Below are positions 47,163 through 54,982 of a stretch of 64,000 bases of DNA, in pieces; position 1 is the first letter of the stretch, and each line of letters starts with the position of its first letter. Source of the stretch: CAKMZU01 sp965248335. Lineage in GTDB: Bacteria > Pseudomonadota > Gammaproteobacteria > Pseudomonadales > DT-91. The DNA lies in the NCBI GenBank assembly GCA_965248335.1, contig CBDFIY010000003.1, positions 930,001-994,000 of the forward strand, given 5' to 3'. The notes under the pieces are model-generated. The model did no database searches and had not been told where the DNA came from. It worked only from the letters and a program-made list of their open reading frames with translations. A program made the position numbers and the translations under genes.

Positions 47163-47182
47163 TAGTATCAATAGTGATACTA
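47163..47182. promoter_or_regulatory. Palindromic operator of hicAB
   Basis: TAGTATCA-ATAG-TGATACTA is a perfect 8-bp inverted repeat ending 7 bp before the hicA start. Such a site fits binding by the HicB ribbon-helix-helix dimer. GATACT inside it could be a -10, which would put the transcript start almost at the start codon. Confidence 0.65.
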
Positions 47183-47189
47183 TAAAAAG

Positions 47190-47450
47190 ATGGTTAAAAA
47201 AACTCCAATCAAAGTAAAGCTACTTAACTCACCTGAAAATATATCGTTTCACGAGCTAAGTAAGGCATGTGAAGTCTATTTCGGAAAGCCCACTCAAAAT
47301 GGCACTAGTCATAGAATTTACAAAACACCATGGAGGGGAGCTCCTTTCGTTAATATTCAACGTCGAAAGGACGGGAAAGCAAAATCATATCAGGTGAAGC
47401 AGGTAACTCAGGCCATTATTAAACTAGAGGGAATAAACAATGAAAAATAA
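47190..47450 (+). CDS. hicA: HicA-like mRNA interferase toxin
   Basis: The 86-residue protein has the HicA dsRBD-like pattern: NISFHELSKACEVYFGKP, the catalytic His in NGTSHRIYKTPWRGAPFVNIQ, and AKSYQVKQVTQAI. HicA toxins cleave mRNA and arrest growth until HicB binds. The ATG has almost no leader and no ribosome-binding site after the operator. It overlaps hicB by 11 bp. Confidence 0.85.
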   Translation: MVKKTPIKVKLLNSPENISFHELSKACEVYFGKPTQNGTSHRIYKTPWRGAPFVNIQRRKDGKAKSYQVKQVTQAIIKLEGINNEK

Positions 47451-47766
47451 TGTAGAAAAATATAGCTATCGTGTATTTTGGTCTGATGATGATCAAGAGT
47501 TTGTTGCTGTATGCGCAGAATTTAACGGGCTTAGCTGGCTCGACGAAACCCCCGAAAAAGCCTTAAAAGGTATAGGGAAAGTTGTTACCGATGTCATCGA
47601 GATGATGAGCAAGGATGGGGATAAAATCCCTGAACCTATAGGAACAAAAAAGTTTTCTGGTAAATTCCAAGTAAGAATAACCCCAGAACAACATAGGCAA
47701 CTTGCCATGTTGGCGGCAGAACAAAATGTCAGTCTAAATAGGCTTGTTTCTAGCAAGCTCTCCTAA
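47440..47766 (+). CDS. hicB: HicB-like antitoxin
   Basis: The 108-residue protein has the HicB RNase-H-like domain (YSYRVFWSDDDQEFVAVCAEF, DETPEKALKGIGKVV). A C-terminal ribbon-helix-helix (GKFQVRITPEQHRQLAMLAAEQNVSLNRLV) binds DNA. It should neutralise HicA and repress the operon at 47163-47182. The pair sits at the right end of the cassette array, followed by leader copy 5. Confidence 0.88.
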   Translation: MKNNVEKYSYRVFWSDDDQEFVAVCAEFNGLSWLDETPEKALKGIGKVVTDVIEMMSKDGDKIPEPIGTKKFSGKFQVRITPEQHRQLAMLAAEQNVSLNRLVSSKLS

Positions 47767-47785
47767 CCCACGAAATCTATCTTCC

Positions 47786-47835
47786 ATACACAAAAAGACA
47801 AATAGGTTAAGTGCTAGGTGGCGGAAGGCACGGCG
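47786..47835 (+). promoter_or_regulatory. Cassette leader, copy 5, truncated by the ISAs1 element
   Basis: ATACACAAAAAGACAAATAG, then GGTTAAGTG (47805-47813) and GTGGCGGA (47818-47825), repeat copy 4 closely. The rest of the leader and its gene are missing, replaced by the ISAs1-type element. Confidence 0.6.
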
Positions 47836-49591
47836 AATTTTCCCTGGTTAATTTTCCTTGTAAAAACAAAAACATAACCCTATCAACTGGACAAAAGCAA
47901 TTTGTTCTGTAAAATGCCATACCTCAAACAGACAAATGAGAAGTGGCTTGCGGCACTCCCGATTAAAGGTTAGACCCGTAGATGCAGCGGAAGAGCAGCT
48001 ATTTCAAGACCTCATGCAAGCTCATCACTACCTTGGGGCACTACGGAAAATTGGTAATACAATCTGGTATTTCGCCATAATTGATGATCAGCCTGTCGCA
48101 TTGCTCAGTTTTTCTGCAGCTGCACTGAAGTGCGCAGACAGGGATCAGTGGATTGGCTGGAGCTATAGGCATCAATACGACAGGCTAAATTTAATAGCCA
48201 ATAATTCACGTTTTCTGATATTGCCTGGCTGCCACGCTAAAAACCGAGCATCACAAATCCTTTCCTTATGCCGACGAAGAATTCAAAAAGATTGGATTGA
48301 ACGCTTTTCTTACCCTTTGTTATTACTCGAAACTTTTGTTGATCCAGAACGCTACCACGGCACGATCTACCGCGCATCAAATTGGGTGCTTGTTGGCAAA
48401 ACCAAAGGCTATAGCCGGACAAGAAATCATTACAGCAAACAGTCAGAATCCCAGAAATTAATTTTTCTTCAACCCTTGCAGAATAATGCAAAAACCATAC
48501 TTTCCAGCCCCCTTATCGACGAACACTATCAAACAGGAAAAATAAGAAGAATGAAACTCACTGCAGATCAAATGCTATCTTTGTATGACGCGTTTAAGGG
48601 TGTTGATGATAGCCGCAGAGCACAAGGAAAAAAACATAAAATGCCTAACATATTATCTTTATCTGTAGCGGCAGTTCTTTGTGGCATGATTGGATATAAA
48701 GATATTTCCATCTGGGTTCAGTCACTAGGGCAAAAAGCGCGTAGCCGCTTTAAATGTAGAAAACGCAATGGCATCTATGAGGTTCCAAGCCGGACGGTTA
48801 TTCGAAACGCACTAATTAATATTAAACCAGAGCAACTTGATCAGGCTCTGAATGCGTGGAACGAACAATATGCATCCATCGACGAAAGCCTTGCGATTGA
48901 TGGGAAAACAATGTGCGGAGCCATTAATGAAAAAGGTTTTCAGACACATATAATGAGCGCTATTGGTCATAAAAGTGGGCGTTGTTACACTCAAAAAAAG
49001 TAGGTGTCTTGGCAGTGGATGGTAGCGATGAAGAAAAACAAACAAATGAAATAAAAGTAGCTGCACCAATGCTGGACAGCATCAACATTAAAGGGAAAAC
49101 AATCACTGCAGATGCACTACTTACACAAAGAGAATTTGCTACTTACATTGTAGGTAAGCGCGAAGCAAATTATCATTTAACTGTAAAAGGTAATCAAAAA
49201 AATCTTCTAGGAGATATTAAATTACATTTCAAAAATATAAAGAAAGAAGCAGATTATATTAAAACGGGTAAAGGAGAGCATGGCCGGATAGAAACGCGAA
49301 AAATATGGACCACAACAGAGCTAAATGACTATCTTGATTTTCCGTATGTTCGTCAGGTTTTTATGATTGAGCGTGAAAGTGTTGAGAAGAAAACGGGCAA
49401 GAAAAGCCATGAGATTGTTTATGGTGTTACTAGCATACCAAAGGAAGATGCTAATGCGGAGCGAGTGCTTGAAGATAATAGAGGGCATTGGTCTATAGAA
49501 AGCTGTCATTATATGATCGACTGGAATTACGATGAGGATCGTAGTCAGATTCGTACCCTGTTTGGCCCTGAAAATATAACCCGTCTACGAC

Positions 49592-51201
49592 CTGTCTCTT
49601 TATCACAAATATCCAGCAATTCATAAGTTATCTGGAGCTTATTGATTCTTAATCTGTAATAAATTCAATAATTTCGCCCTTAATTTAAACTTTCTCTGTA
49701 TATGAAGTGTCATACATGACCAAACATACAAAGGTCAGTAAATCATTAACAGCATACTTGATTCAAAAAAATGGGCAGAAGTAACCTTTGGAGGTGCAGA
49801 TTTGGGTGATAAAAGACGAACAGATAGGCTGATTCATGTAGCCGCTGAGTTATCGGCAAATACAGGATCCTCTTTGGCTAGTTCATGTGCAGATGACTCA
49901 GCGGCGCTGCTTGGAGGGTATCGTTTTATTGAAAATAAAGCGGTTAAACCCGATGATATTGCTAAATCCGGATTTCAATCAACGGCAGTTTTATCACAAG
50001 AATCAAATTTACTGCTGGCTATTGAGGATTCAACAACGCTTAGCTATAAACATTCAATTGTTTCGGAATTAGGTGGATTGGGTGGCCCTAAAGATTCAAC
50101 AGCCAAAGGTTTCTGGGTTCATTCAGTTATGCTTATGGATGCTAATTTGGAGAGAACTGTTGGTCTGATTGATCAGCAGCGCTGGATAAGACTCGGCAAA
50201 AGTGAGTCAGAAAAAGTTTCCACTAGAAAAAGGCCTTATGAGGAGAAAGAAAGTTTTAAATGGCAAAAATCCTCAGAGAATATAAGCCAGAGACTAGGTG
50301 ATCAGATAGCTATAACGATAAGTGTATGTGATCGTGAAGCAGATGTTTTTGAATACATCCAATACAAGATTGATAATGGCGAGCGATTTGTTGTCAGGGC
50401 ATCGCAGAACCGGAGGTTGGTTGATGAAGATAAATGTTTGTTTGATGCGGTATTGGAAACGCCTGTAATTGGCGAGTATACGATAAAGATTCCACAGCGA
50501 GGGGGAAGAAAAGCGAGAGAAGCCAAGCTCGAAGTAAGAAGTAAACGAGTGACAATTCTGCCTCCTCAAAGGCCTGATAGTCAGTTATCCCCCTTGAGTG
50601 TTAATGTTGTCATAGCACAGGAAGTGGGTGCTGACTCGGATGAGAAATTATGCTGGATTCTTTTAACTTCCGAGAATATAGAGACCTTTGAATGCTGCCG
50701 TAAAATATTAAGATTTTATGAACTTCGCTGGGGTATAGAAGAATTTCATAAAGCGTGGAAATCAGGCGCAAAGGTCGAAGAGCAGCGTATGCAAAGTGCC
50801 GGCAATATGGAGCGAATAGCTGTTATTTTGATGTTTATAGCAGTAAGGCTAATACAGTTACGCGAAGCACTAATGAAGCCTTTCAGTGCAAATTTAGAGA
50901 GCGGGCAGAAGGGAAATGAAAACGCAGGAAATGAAAATACACCTGCGAATAAAGTTGTTTCTGCTGAAGAATGGCAAGTGCTTTGGTTTCTGAAAGAGAA
51001 AAAAACATTGCCTGATAAGCCACCAAGCTTACTTTGGTTTTTTCAAACGCTGGCAAAGCTTGGCGGTTGGTATGATTCTAAGCGAACTGGACGACCTGGA
51101 TGGTTAGCCATCTGGAAAGGCTGTATGAAATTACAACTAGTCATCGAAGGGTACCGCGTAGGCCACCAATTCTATAGCAGGGAGATGTGATAAAGAGACA
51201 G
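49592..51201 (+). mobile_element. IS50/Tn5-like insertion sequence (IS4 superfamily), 1610 bp
   Basis: Terminal repeats CTGTCTCTTTATCACA are close to Tn5 ends (CTGTCTCTTATACACA). A perfect 9-bp duplication GTCTACGAC (49583-49591 and 51202-51210) flanks the element, the size typical of IS50. It lies inside the ISAs1-type transposase gene. Confidence 0.95.
49742..51190 (+). CDS. Tn5-like transposase with probable non-AUG start
   Basis: From ATC 49742 or ATT 49745 the frame reads NSILDSKKWAEVTFGGADLG, then DKRRTDRLIHVAAELSAN, matching the N-terminus of Tn5 transposase around LGDPRRTARL. No ATG or GTG exists in frame before the conserved part; TTG 49802 would drop the N-terminal DNA-contact helix. 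AAAGG lies 7-11 bp before ATC/ATT. Catalytic motifs: LLAIEDSTTLSY (Asp), CDREADVFEY (Asp), and the YREK set FYELRWGIEEFHKAWK (Glu). The C-terminal part has an extra Asn/Glu-rich linker (KGNENAGNENTPANK). It is otherwise full length. Confidence 0.85.
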   Translation: MINSILDSKKWAEVTFGGADLGDKRRTDRLIHVAAELSANTGSSLASSCADDSAALLGGYRFIENKAVKPDDIAKSGFQSTAVLSQESNLLLAIEDSTTLSYKHSIVSELGGLGGPKDSTAKGFWVHSVMLMDANLERTVGLIDQQRWIRLGKSESEKVSTRKRPYEEKESFKWQKSSENISQRLGDQIAITISVCDREADVFEYIQYKIDNGERFVVRASQNRRLVDEDKCLFDAVLETPVIGEYTIKIPQRGGRKAREAKLEVRSKRVTILPPQRPDSQLSPLSVNVVIAQEVGADSDEKLCWILLTSENIETFECCRKILRFYELRWGIEEFHKAWKSGAKVEEQRMQSAGNMERIAVILMFIAVRLIQLREALMKPFSANLESGQKGNENAGNENTPANKVVSAEEWQVLWFLKEKKTLPDKPPSLLWFFQTLAKLGGWYDSKRTGRPGWLAIWKGCMKLQLVIEGYRVGHQFYSREM

Positions 51202-51343
51202 GTCTACGACGCTTTGCTATTGGTCTACTTAAAAGCCGAAAAAGTACAGAAACCATACCCGAAATGATGAAAAAATTAATGTTAAATGTAAGAAGCGTGT
51301 TTGATTATTTGAAAATGACTAAGAATTCAATGGCGACCATGAG

Positions 51344-52057
51344 TTAGCGTAGATTCGCCGTGATGGTGGCGGTGCCTTCGTAGCCATCAAGCATACAGAG
51401 CAATCGACCCACTTTTTTGGGTTCGGTAATGGCGGCAAGGTGAGTTTCAATAGGGGTTTGCAATGCGCCTTTTAAGTCAGGGGTGTAGTCTCTTTCAGCT
51501 CTACCCGTAGCGATGGCGTAGCGCATAGCTTGGCCGATGACGTGCTTTGCTCGGTGGGCGGTTTCTATTGCACCTCGGGCTTCTATTTTTTTGAGTACAT
51601 ATAAAATATCAGGGGCTTTGATCGTCGATGCTGGCATCTTGCCAATATAGGGGCATATATCTTTAGTTAATAATCGGTCAACACGACTGGCATGGCTTTC
51701 TGACCAATGCGGTTTTTCTTTGATAAACCACTCTGTTGCGACACTTTGAAAGTCATTATCTTGTGCTTGGTGCAAGTTACGTTTGCTTATGCGTTTATAT
51801 TCTGCTGGGTTGATGCCTTCGTTGAGCTTTTGTTTTGCTTCAAAGTGTTTTTCGCGGGCTTTTTTCAAGCTGATGTCGGGGTATGCGCCGATGGTAAGCA
51901 GGTTTTCTTTTTTGGCGTAGTGGTATTTATAGCGCCACACCTTGGAGCCGGTTTTATAGACTTGTAGATACAGCCCTTTTCCATCGGTCAATTTATAGGC
52001 TTTGTCTTTAGGTTTTGCTGCTCTTATCGTTGCATCCGTTAATTTCATTGGGGGCAT
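51344..52057 (-). pseudogene. P4-type tyrosine integrase, C-terminus lost
   Basis: The 237 remaining residues contain the N-terminal arm-binding domain of P4-like integrases (KLTDATIRAAKPKDKAYKLTDGKGL, WRYKYHYAKKENLLTIGAYP) and the core-binding domain (ATEWFIKEKPHWSESHASRV). The catalytic domain with the Arg-His-Arg-Tyr residues is missing: the frame ends 7 codons after GYEGTA, where the ISAs1 remnant begins. The gene points toward the island and starts 167 bp from the 3' end of ssrA, the standard place for an integrase using ssrA as attachment site. The element can no longer excise by this enzyme. Confidence 0.85.
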
Positions 52058-52223
52058 CCATTTTGGGGTATGATGTTTTTAGACTGCTCATATACCCCGC
52101 AAGTTACCCCTAAATAGGTTAACTGTAAATGGTGCTTATTGATGCTCGTTGTGGTTTGGGTTGGCTGAAAAGCCTATTATTCGGGGGCTTTAGGTGCTGG
52201 TTGGGTTTTGTTGAGGGGGAGGG

Positions 52224-52615
52224 TGGTGGAGTCGGCGGGAATTGAACCCGCGTCCGCCAGCTCGCCATTAGTGGCTCTACATGCTTAGATCCATCGATTG
52301 ATTTAACGCATTACAGCCCGATGGGCAGGACGTAAATTGCGAGCTTAAGTTTTAGTTTAACTACGACACCTTAAGCAAATGTCGCTGCGATCCAGTTCTG
52401 TTTGACAGTCGTTACCTCGGTACTGGCACCTTGGTAAAGACCGTAACGGCCTAAGCCGCTAGGTGTTCTAGGTTAGGCTACTAGAGCTTCTCCATAGAAC
52501 GGGTCGTTTTTTGCAGTTGCAATTATAACGAATTCAGCTTTGGATTTACGTGATTGGCTGACCTCACGACATGCACCAAGAACTTTGATACCGGCGTCGA
52601 ATCCAAATCGACCCC
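52224..52615 (-). ncRNA. ssrA: tmRNA
   Basis: The 392-nt RNA begins GGGGTCGATTTGGATTCGACG and ends GGACGCGGGTTCAATTCCCG, then CCGACTCCACCA. The 5' GGGGTCG pairs with CGACTCC to form the tRNA-like acceptor; the GGTTCAATTCC T-loop is canonical and CCA is encoded. The tag frame reads (A)TAKNDPFYGEALVA before TAA. tmRNA with SmpB rescues stalled ribosomes and tags the nascent chain for proteolysis. smpB lies just upstream on the same strand. The 3' end abuts an integrase remnant. Confidence 0.95.
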
Positions 52616-52719
52616 AATGCACAAGTACTAAGAATGGGTGATTATGGTTGTCAGCATGCTTTACGTCAAGGGATTCGTGAAAAGCTTTGCGTGACGATAA
52701 AGTGACTTATTAATGCGAG

Positions 52720-53196
52720 TCATTGGTTTTTATGTAAAATACGTTGCTTTTCTCGGTTCCAGTCACGTTCCTTTTCAGTGGCACGCTTGTCATGTAAGGC
52801 TTTACCTTTGGCTAGTGCAATGGTGGCTTTGACTAAATGATGCTTCCAATACAGTTGTGTGCAAACACAGGTGTAGCCTTTTTGGTTGATGGCATCTTGT
52901 AGTTTTCCGATTTCTTTTCTATGCAGCAATAGTTTTCGAGTACGCTGTGGGTCGGTGACGAAATGTGTTGAGGCAGTAGGTAGGGGATTTATTAGCGAGC
53001 CTAAAAGAAACGCTTCTCCACCTTTAAGCAAAACGTAGCTATCGACCAGCTGAACTTTTTTTGCTCGCAAGGCTTTTACTTCCCAGCCGGCGAGGACGAG
53101 ACCGGCCTCGAAGGTATCTTCAAAAAAGAAGTCATGCCGCGCTTTTTTGTTTCGCACGATGACGTTGTCGGGTACTTTGGGTTTTTTCTTTGCCAT
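52720..53196 (-). CDS. smpB: SsrA-binding protein SmpB
   Basis: The 158-residue protein has the SmpB beta-barrel (NKKARHDFFFEDTFEAGLVLAGWEVKALR, YVLLKGGEAFLLG) and the basic C-terminal tail (KALHDKRATEKERDWNREKQRIL) that enters the ribosomal decoding centre. It binds tmRNA and delivers it to stalled ribosomes. ssrA lies 104 bp downstream on the same strand. Divergent from ratA, a conserved order in gammaproteobacteria. Confidence 0.96.
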   Translation of the reverse strand: MAKKKPKVPDNVIVRNKKARHDFFFEDTFEAGLVLAGWEVKALRAKKVQLVDSYVLLKGGEAFLLGSLINPLPTASTHFVTDPQRTRKLLLHRKEIGKLQDAINQKGYTCVCTQLYWKHHLVKATIALAKGKALHDKRATEKERDWNREKQRILHKNQ

Positions 53197-53292
53197 CGGT
53201 GAAGTATATAAGGATTTATTGAGCTTGTGTATGGTTGTTGAATTCTAGCGGCATTTTATTGACAATACAGCCTCAAAATTTTGGGCGGCAGT

Positions 53293-53724
53293 ATGACGCA
53301 TATTAATCGCAGTGCCATCTTACCTTACAGTGATGCAAAATTGTTTGCGTTGGTGAATGATGTGGCGACTTACCCTGAATACCTTGAAGGTTGTGTGTCT
53401 ACTGAGATTCTTTCTGAGTCGGCTATTGAGATGACAGCGACGTTGTTTTTACAAAAGCGCGGCATAAAAATGCATTTCACAACGGTTAATAGTCTGGATT
53501 CACCAAAATCTATTACTATGACGTTAAAGGAAGGGCCTTTTGATACCTTTTCGGGTAGGTGGTTTTTCCAGCGATTAAATGATGATGCGTGCAAAGTTAT
53601 TCTCGATATTGAGTTTAGTTTATCTAATCGTTTGGCTGGGGTTGCCGTAAAAAAATTGTTTGATTCAGTCAGTCAGAATATGGTTGATTGTGTCGTGAAA
53701 AGAGCGAGGAGTCTCTATGGATAA
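53293..53724 (+). CDS. ratA: RatA-family START/COQ10-domain protein
   Basis: The 143-residue protein is a single polyketide-cyclase/START-like domain (RSAILPYSDAKLFALVNDVATYPEYLEGC, FSGRWFFQRLNDDACKV, FSLSNRLAGVAVKKLFD). Family members relate to coenzyme Q-binding COQ10; E. coli RatA was reported to block 70S ribosome formation. I take ATG 53293 (MTHINRSAIL) rather than the TTG 12 bp upstream, because similarity starts there. It overlaps the next gene by 8 bp. Confidence 0.92.
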   Translation: MTHINRSAILPYSDAKLFALVNDVATYPEYLEGCVSTEILSESAIEMTATLFLQKRGIKMHFTTVNSLDSPKSITMTLKEGPFDTFSGRWFFQRLNDDACKVILDIEFSLSNRLAGVAVKKLFDSVSQNMVDCVVKRARSLYG

Positions 53725-54040
53725 GGGTGTGAGTATGAGCGGGAATACTATTCATGTGGAGGTGGCGTATGCGCTATCTAATCGACAACAGATTATTGCG
53801 CTTGATGTCCCTGAGGGAACCTTGGCTTTTGATGCGGCGATGCAATCAGGAATTGTAAAATCATTTCCTGAGATTGATTTGGAAGCGACAAAAATGGGGT
53901 TGTTTGGTAAGGCGATAAAGCCTAAGACGCAAGTATTGCAAGCGGGAGACCGGGTGGAGATTTATCGGCCATTAATTGCCGACCCAAAAGCTTCGCGTAA
54001 GGCGCGTGCAGATAAGTCGAAGTCTAAAAAGGAGGCTTAA
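53717..54040 (+). CDS. rnfH: RnfH family Ubiquitin-like protein
   Basis: The 107-residue protein has the beta-grasp pattern of the RnfH/RatB family (HVEVAYALSNRQQIIALDVPEG, then GDRVEIYRPLIADPKASRKARA). It is commonly encoded after ratA. The role is not well defined. ATG 53735 (MSGNTIHVEV) is an alternative start with better similarity. Confidence 0.9.
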   Translation: MDKGVSMSGNTIHVEVAYALSNRQQIIALDVPEGTLAFDAAMQSGIVKSFPEIDLEATKMGLFGKAIKPKTQVLQAGDRVEIYRPLIADPKASRKARADKSKSKKEA

Positions 54041-54060
54041 TTTTTTTCGCTATTCTTGCA

Positions 54061-54432
54061 TTAATAAAAGTTTCGCTGAAAAGTCTTCATGTCTTTTTGA
54101 TCAATACGGGCGAGACTTTGCTCTTCGTTGAAGTGTAGGATAAGTGATTTTCTGGAAATTAATCCCTTGCCCGTTTCGTAGCTATAGAAGTAATCCCATC
54201 GGTTCGGGTGGAAAGTATCCTGGATGAGTGGCGTACCTAGAAGGTAGCGCACTTGTCGCATGGACATGCCCAGCTCTAATTGATCAAGTTTTTTGGTGTC
54301 GACAATGTTGCCTTGGTCAACATCGATACGGTAAACCCAAGGGAAATGACTGGTGCTGCAGGAAGCTGCGAAGAGTAAGGTGCTAATGAATAAGCAGGGG
54401 AAAAATTTTTTTAAATCATCAAATTTAATCAT
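54061..54432 (-). CDS. bamE: Outer membrane assembly lipoprotein BamE
   Basis: The 123-residue protein has a lipoprotein signal (LLFAASCSTS) and the SmpA/OmlA domain (YRIDVDQGNIVDTKKLDQLELGMSMRQVRYLLGTPLIQDTFHPNRWDY). BamE is a subunit of the Bam complex that folds outer membrane barrels. It is divergent from fur, the usual arrangement. Its end is convergent with rnfH. Confidence 0.95.
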   Translation of the reverse strand: MIKFDDLKKFFPCLFISTLLFAASCSTSHFPWVYRIDVDQGNIVDTKKLDQLELGMSMRQVRYLLGTPLIQDTFHPNRWDYFYSYETGKGLISRKSLILHFNEEQSLARIDQKDMKTFQRNFY

Positions 54433-54514
54433 TTGGGTGGGTATAGAGTTTCTACAATTGAATTAAGGAATGCTATCATAACACCTCTCATAAAATCACG
54501 CGAAGGGTTCGAGT

Positions 54515-54928
54515 ATGTCTTCAGGTAATCAGGAATTGCGCAAGGCTGGGTTAAAAGTGACTTTGCCAAGGATAAAGATCCTCCAAATTCTTGAAAGCGC
54601 AGAGGAAAAAACTGCGCACATGAGCGCTGAGGATGTTTATAAAACATTGCTTGATGCGGGCGAAGAGGTTGGTTTAGCGACGGTGTATCGTGTGCTTACT
54701 CAGTTTGAGTCTGCGGGGCTTGTCGAACGACACAACTTTGAGGGGGGGCATAGTGTTTTCGAAATCGCTAAAGCTGAGCATCATGATCATATGGTCTGCA
54801 GTGAAACCGGCGAGGTTGTTGAATTTCATGACCCAGATATTGAACGATTGCAGCATGAGATTGCCGAACGCTATGGATTTGAGTTAGTTGATCACTCTTT
54901 AGTACTTTATGTTAAAAGGCCCGTTTGA
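54515..54928 (+). CDS. fur: Ferric uptake regulator Fur
   Basis: The 137-residue protein has a winged helix (LRKAGLKVTLPRIKILQIL, GLATVYRVLTQFESAGLVERHNF) and the metal site HHDHMVCSETGEVVEFHD typical of Fur. The distal CxxC structural site is absent from the C-terminus (LYVKRPV), as in some proteobacterial Fur proteins. With Fe2+ it represses genes with Fur boxes, here probably including the operon at 4490-10282. The stop lies in the loop of the terminator that follows. Confidence 0.95.
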   Translation: MSSGNQELRKAGLKVTLPRIKILQILESAEEKTAHMSAEDVYKTLLDAGEEVGLATVYRVLTQFESAGLVERHNFEGGHSVFEIAKAEHHDHMVCSETGEVVEFHDPDIERLQHEIAERYGFELVDHSLVLYVKRPV

Positions 54929-54940
54929 TCGGGCGTTTCT
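54919..54940 (+). terminator. fur terminator
   Basis: GCCCG and CGGGC pair around TTTGAT, followed by GTTTCT. The fur stop codon is in the loop. Confidence 0.7.
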
Positions 54941-54982
54941 TTCTTATCGTTTCTTATGATTATATTATTTCTGGATAGACTA

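Larger units (their letters stand above)
47936..51346 (+). pseudogene. ISAs1-family transposase with N-terminal DUF4338 (DruA-like) domain, frameshifted and split by an IS50-like element
   Basis: Residues 1-180 are a DUF4338/DruA-like domain (RPVDAAEEQLFQDLMQAHHYLG, LLETFVDPERYHGTIYRASNW). A DDE_Tnp_1-associated region (FKGVDDSRRAQGKKHKMPNI) and the ISAs1 catalytic part (SLAIDGKTMCGA; TADALLTQRE; RGHWSIES) follow. An A7 run (48993-48999, frame CAA AAA AAG TAG) shifts to -1 and gives QKKVGVLAVDGS. The gene is then cut at 49591 by an IS50-like element and resumes at 51211 (LRRFAIGLLKSRKS, VFDYLKMTKNS), ending at 51346. It is inactive unless the insert leaves cleanly. The element's ends are not clear. 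Confidence 0.8.

Noticed and set aside
42117..47835. Integron cassette array with attC sites
   Set aside because: GTTAAGT fits the attC core GTTRRRY and some copies have CTAAC upstream, but a consistent inverse core and L boxes are lacking, the elements precede rather than follow the genes, and no IntI-type integrase is present.
53293..54040. ratA-ratB as a true toxin-antitoxin pair
   Set aside because: The genes are conserved core genes next to smpB in gammaproteobacteria; RnfH is not established as an antitoxin.
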